From: Allium sativum
Lineage: Eukaryota; Streptophyta; Magnoliopsida; Asparagales; Amaryllidaceae
DNA: 64,000 bases
Assembly: GCA_030737875.1 (NCBI GenBank)
Contig: CM060910.1
Location: forward strand, 614,929,303-614,993,302
Direction of reading: 5' to 3'
Below are positions 59,283 through 64,000 of the stretch, piece by piece; position 1 is the stretch's first letter; every line of letters begins with the position of its first letter. The position numbers were made by a program, and so were the translations under genes. A model generated the notes under the pieces. The model had not been told where the DNA came from and ran no database searches. It saw only the letters and a program-made list of their open reading frames with translations.

Positions 59283-62200
59283 TGTAATGACCCGCATTGG
59301 CAGAGGTATTATGATTAATTTATTTAATTATATAAATGGTGATTTAGTGAATCTAATGGTCGTTGAATAACATAATAGTGAATATTTAATTAAAATAATA
59401 AATTAAATAATATATTTAATTCTGAAATAAACATAATTGGCCGAAATGACGATATGGTGTAAATCGGATCATCTGTGATATTTCATTCAGCTTGGAATTG
59501 AATTTGAATAACGAATATATTCAATCGTCGACAGTTGAACGTATAGTTTATAATATAATTATAAACGAGCTCGAAATGGCGCTGCAGTTCGTAAATTGGC
59601 GATTTGAACTTCAACTGAATGTACAGGATTCGTTTTAAGCCGGATTTCTGTAAAACAAGAAACGTGTGGAGCGGGTGGAGTATATCTTTCTAGTGGAAGA
59701 GAAAAATCGGGATTTCGTCGTGTAGATTTTGATTTACGTCCAAATCAAATTTTAGAAAAGTCGCTGTGGAATTCCTTTATAATTTATAAAGGAATTATAT
59801 ATATTTTAAAAGGAATTTCGATATAAATCGATTATCGGGTCAACCCAGATTGAAATATCGAGTTAGAAATCCATATAGGATTTATTCTGAGCTGTATGGT
59901 ATTCCTCTGTGGATATAGACGATAATATTTATTTTTTTAAATATTAAATTTAAATGTTTTTAAATATATTTATATATTTAAATGGGTCATTCAGAGCTTT
60001 AAAAATAGCCAGTTTCACAAACGAAGTCGGAATTCGACGAAACTAATTTTGTTGGATCCGCAATGTCAAATAGTTGTTAGATTTCCAGTTTCGTGATTTT
60101 TAGAGTCACTGTGTGGTCGTATGGATTTTTAGAGTGAAAAACAGTCAGTATTTTGACGATTTAAAATACGCTGTGAGAGCAAACAGAGTTAGAATTCGAT
60201 GAAACCAGTTTCGTTGGGTCCGTGGTGTCGAGCTGTAGCTGCATGTCCAGTTTCGTGATTTTTGGGTATCGTATGAGGTCACAGAAAATTTTAATTGACA
60301 AGAACAAGCAAAATTCGATTAAAAATATAATATAAAATTGGATAAAAACCTTTCTTCCTTACCCTAAATAATTCCTTAACTAAAGGTAAAATGCACGCCA
60401 CGATTCCCCTTCCTCACCAGCCATCTTCTTTGGTCTAAAAGCTTTAAACGTGGTCTTCTAAAAATCCAAAGAAATTGGTATAAATTTCTATAAATAGCAA
60501 GAGGTGTATCACTGGTTTTGTTTTACCGCTAGCTTCAACTCTACCTCATTGTTATATGGTGCGACGCCACTTTCTTGTTGCTCGAGTTTGAGAAGTGGCG
60601 CTAGGGTTCAAGATCGTGAGTAGGTTATGCTTTAATTCGTGTTTTCGAGTGTAGTCTTGGATTGAGAAGGTTGCACAACATCTGCTAGCATTGTTTGGGG
60701 ATATTCGGTGCAGATTAGTCTCGCACCATTCCTGTTACTGCTCGTCGAGGACTGTTCGACGCGGTGTGGAAGTTGGCATCGAGTTCAACTTGAAGGTGAC
60801 AAGGAGATGCGGGCTTGGTTGAGGAGTATCAGGGTATTTTTAGTTTGAATTTAAGTGAAGTGAATGGGAGTGTTGGATTGGAGGATCATCGGCTATGGGT
60901 GTTCCCTGAAGCTCGTTTTGGGGAAGAAGAAGGAGTGGATCCTTGGAGCGTGCAGAAGTGTATTAGCATGGGTCGGTTTCTAAAACGGGGGTGAGGCCCA
61001 TTTGGTTATAGAATAAGTTTTAATTAAATTTAAATTAGTATTAAACTTGTATAATTCATAATGGGTGCATACGAGGTCAGAATTTCGAACCATTAGATCC
61101 ATTGGGATCGTATGGACGGGAGCAACACAATGAGACTGATCGGGAGTGAATCCTAGCCCGTTACAATTTATGGCGAAATAAATTGTCCGACTGAATCAAA
61201 TAATGCAAACCGTTATTTAACGGCTAACGCGCAAAAGTGAGTAAATCTCACTAACTCTGAACAGTTTATAATTTCATGTTATATATTTAGAACTGTTAGA
61301 TATTGGCTGGTTGATTGTGTGTTGACTGTTTGATTGATCTGCTAGTCAGTTAGCCAAATTTCTATATTGATTCTGTTTAACAGAATATATCATATGGAAC
61401 TGAAAATGATGTTATCTATATTGTTTTACATCTATGATGCAGGGAAACAGGTTGGAGGAATCCAGATGGATTCCTCAACATTTATTTTACTGTTTTCATA
61501 TATGGTGATATATGATGTGTTATATAATCTGTTATGGATTGTGTGTGTTGGAATGATGTTGATCATTTTTATTCGATATTTTTAAATATCATAAAAGACC
61601 CTAGGATGTAAAAAGAATTATTTCAACGTATATTGAAATAAAGGAATTTTATAAAATCAACAGATAGAGTTTTATAAAAGGAAAAAATGTTTTTAAAACG
61701 AATAGAGTTTTATAAAAGTGAAATCTTTTGTAAAGTGAAGAATTGTTACTAAAAGTAAATCTTTATAAATGAATAGTTTATTCGAATAAAATAAAGGAAT
61801 TAATCGATGTTAGTTAATCGATTAGAGTTAAAGTTAAAAGAAGTTAATCGATGTTAGTTAATCGATTAGAGTTAAAGTTAAAAGGAATTAATCGATGTTA
61901 GTTAATCGATTAGAGTTAAAGTTAAAGGAAGTTAATCGATGTTAGTTAATCGATTTGAAAATAAAGTTAAAAAGAAGTTAATCGATGTTAGTTAATCGAT
62001 TTGAAAATAAAGTTAAAAAGAAGTTAATCGATGTTAGTTAATCGATTAGAGTTAAAGTTAAAAGAAGTTAATCGATGTTAGTTAATCGATTAGAGTTAAA
62101 GTTAAAAGAATTAATCGATGTTAGTTAATCGATTAGAGTTAAAGTTAAAAGAAGTTAATCGATGTTAGTTAATCGATTAGAAAATAAAGTTAAATGGAAT

Positions 62201-64000
62201 TAATCGATGTTAGTTAATCGATTTGAAAATAAAGTTAAAAGGAATTAATCAATGTTAGTTAATCGATTAGAGTTAAAGTTAAAAGAAGTTAATCGATGAT
62301 AGTTAATCGATTAGAGTTAAAGTTAAAAGAAGTTAATCGATGTTAGTTAATCGATTAGAGTTAAAGTTAAAAGAAGTTAATCGATGTTAGTTAATCGATT
62401 AGAGTTAAAGTTAAAAGAAGTTAATCGATGTTAGTTAATCGATTAGAAAATAAAGTTAAAAGGAATTAATCGATGTTAGTTAATCGATTTGAAAATAAAG
62501 TTAAAAGGAATTAATCGATGTTAGTTAATCGATTAGAGCTTATGTTAAAAGGAATTAATCGATGTTAGTTAATCGATTAGAGTTAAAGTTAAAAGGAGTT
62601 AATCGATGTTAGTTAATCGATTAGAGTTAAAGTTAAAAGAAGTTAATCGATGTTAGTTAATCGATTAGAGTTGAAGTAAAAGGAGTTAATCGATGTTAGT
62701 TAATCGATTAGAGTTGAAGTAAAAGGAGTTAATCGATGTTAGTTTAATCGAAAAGAGTAAATTGAATATAGTTATTCGAATAGAAGCAAATGAGTTAATC
62801 GAATATAGTTTATTCGAAGAAAGTAAAAGGAGTTATCGAATATAGTTTATTCGAAAGGAGTTAAGTGAAATGAGTTAATCAATAGCGTTAGTCAAATAGA
62901 GTTAACCCAATAGTGTTAGTCAAATAGAGTTAATTGATAAGGGTTAATCGAATAGAGTTAAGTGAAAAGAGTCAATCGAATATAGCTATTCGAAGAGGGT
63001 TAAGTACGGAAGTTTGTTAAAGAAATATAAAGTGAACTTTGCCTATTTCAAAGTTAAAAATGTTGTTCAGTTAAGTTCTGAGAGGTAGTTCTACCCCAAC
63101 TTGATTGGCTTCGTTTTTAACTAAGGAATAGTTAGGGTTCGGCAGTAAAGGAAATGGTTTGAGTTGGCATCGCGATATTTTGTTTAAACATCTGCCTAAG
63201 TCCAATGAAGAAGCTTTGGAAATGTTTTCCAAACAAGAAATGAAAATGTTTTCTAATAAAGCAAACAAGGAATGGAAATGTTTTCCCTTGTTAATAACGT
63301 ATATTTTCCAAATTTAGAAAATAAGAAATATTGAATATTGGGAAACAGGAGATAAGTAAATTAATGAAATAAAGAGATAAATGTTGAATGATGTTTGATC
63401 GATATAAATTTCCATCTGGAAATAATATCGTTGTTTGCACACTTGTTTTATTCGATAGTTAAATCACAACAATCGAAGTTTTGACCATTTTAACGTTGTT
63501 AATATGGAGAGACCGGTTGGATTATTATCCAAAGAACCACTTTGTATTGGCATAAGCATTGCGAATCATATATGCCAAAGATAATTGAAGACGGTGTTAT
63601 GCAAGGACTAACCTGTTTACAGAATTGTGCCTTCGGTTCATCCTGTTCTTGGATGACTTGTATGGACGGATGTCTAACAGAGTATTTCCAGACGATCACG
63701 TATATTGATTTCTCCAACCGTACCAAGAGTGGAAGCGGAGAAGGAAACTTCTTTTAGCTAACACATAATGTATTGTTGAGGACGTAAATCGGTGATTTGA
63801 CAGATTTGATGATGTGGCATTCAAAGTTAATCTGGTTATGATGATAAAGCGTAGCTTCTAGCCTCACATCCGGTAAATGACAGAAATCGGGCAGGCAGCA
63901 TGGCTAAGTCGGTCACACCAAAGTAGGGTGTATAATCACCTGATCTAAAGTTTCATTTACTTCTAAAAATCTATTGTTGATGCTGTCCCATTCGGGAAAC
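59283..64000 (+). repeat. Element F 3' LTR, truncated by window end
   Basis: Collinear with 50586-55300. It has the same TATA (60489-60496), donor (60616-60621) and minisatellite (61800-62760, about 22 units against about 20). A short deletion of about 45 bp near 61665 relative to 52970-53030 is visible. Conserved hairpins and LTR end lie beyond the window. Confidence 0.9.
61800..62760 (+). repeat. Hairpin-forming 44-bp minisatellite (element F 3' LTR)
   Basis: Same unit as 53123-53990, about 22 copies. The order of the two spacer variants is similar but not identical to the 5' LTR, indicating unit gain or loss after insertion. Confidence 0.9.

Larger units (their letters stand above)
50586..64000 (+). 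mobile_element. Element F, giant-LTR element running off the window
   Basis: 5' LTR 50586-56052, internal region 56053-59282, 3' LTR from 59283 with about 4.7 kb in view. The primer site, polypurine tract and LTR pair are clear and there is no gag or pol. The left flank AATAA (50581-50585) is the predicted target duplication and should recur about 750 bp beyond the window. The first roughly 450 bp of the two LTRs differ at about a dozen positions by eye. It is the most diverged of the full elements but keeps the shared skeleton. Confidence 0.9.

Noticed and set aside
1..64000. Search for gag, protease, reverse transcriptase, RNase H, integrase, transposase, tRNA or rRNA genes.
   Set aside because: No ORF exceeds 153 codons, and none of the translated frames shows recognisable motifs such as a CCHC zinc knuckle, YxDD or DDE. 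No cloverleaf or rRNA-like stretch was recognised by eye.

Overview
The window is AT-rich plant nuclear DNA made almost entirely of nested long-terminal-repeat (LTR) retrotransposons. I found no host gene, tRNA, rRNA, gag or pol. Plant origin rests on four identical primer-binding sites (TGGTATCAGAGC, complementary to the 3' end of plant initiator-Met tRNA), TG...CA LTR ends, 5-bp target-site duplications (TSDs), and purine tracts preceded by a CGAGGACGAAA-type motif. From memory, that last combination resembles the Tekay/Del branch of Ty3/gypsy. The sequence alone does not identify the species.

Layout, using local names A to F. A (+ strand, oldest complete framework) starts about 410 bp before base 1 and ends near 49616. 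Its 5' LTR is 1-5774, 11173-11687 and 25381-25580, its internal region 25581-26325, and its 3' LTR 26326-30675 and 42183-44075; 44076-49616 is a chimeric second LTR piece. B (- strand, 5775-11172, TSD TATAT) is a solo-LTR-like element inside A. C (+, 11688-25380, TSD ATTAT) is a full element inside A. D (-, 30676-42182, TSD TTTTC) is a full element inside A's 3' LTR. E (-, 49617-50585) is the 3' end of another element, apparently split by A and F. F (+, 50586 to beyond 64000) has one complete LTR, a 3.2-kb internal region and most of its second LTR.

The elements have inverted proportions. C has 6.3-kb LTRs around a 1.03-kb internal region, D has 6.1-kb LTRs around 1.03 kb, and A has roughly 6.9-kb LTRs around 0.75 kb. 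They cannot encode their own machinery, so they must be moved by another element's proteins. They differ widely in sequence but share one architecture: (1) a U3 with a repeated module of about 100 bp and usually a CCCATT/AATGGG dyad; (2) a TATA box, a GC- or pyrimidine-rich leader and a GTRAGT splice-donor-like site; (3) kilobases of AT-rich, hairpin-rich tandem repeats; (4) two adjacent hairpins about 330-430 nt before the LTR end, the second with compensatory changes between families; (5) an internal domain of about 180-250 nt shared by B, C, D and F (twice in F); (6) a small hairpin just before the polypurine tract.

The most interesting result is this conserved, apparently structured RNA skeleton in protein-less giant-LTR elements. 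It is a candidate packaging, dimerisation or splicing-control system. The covariation was read by eye and needs alignment-based testing.
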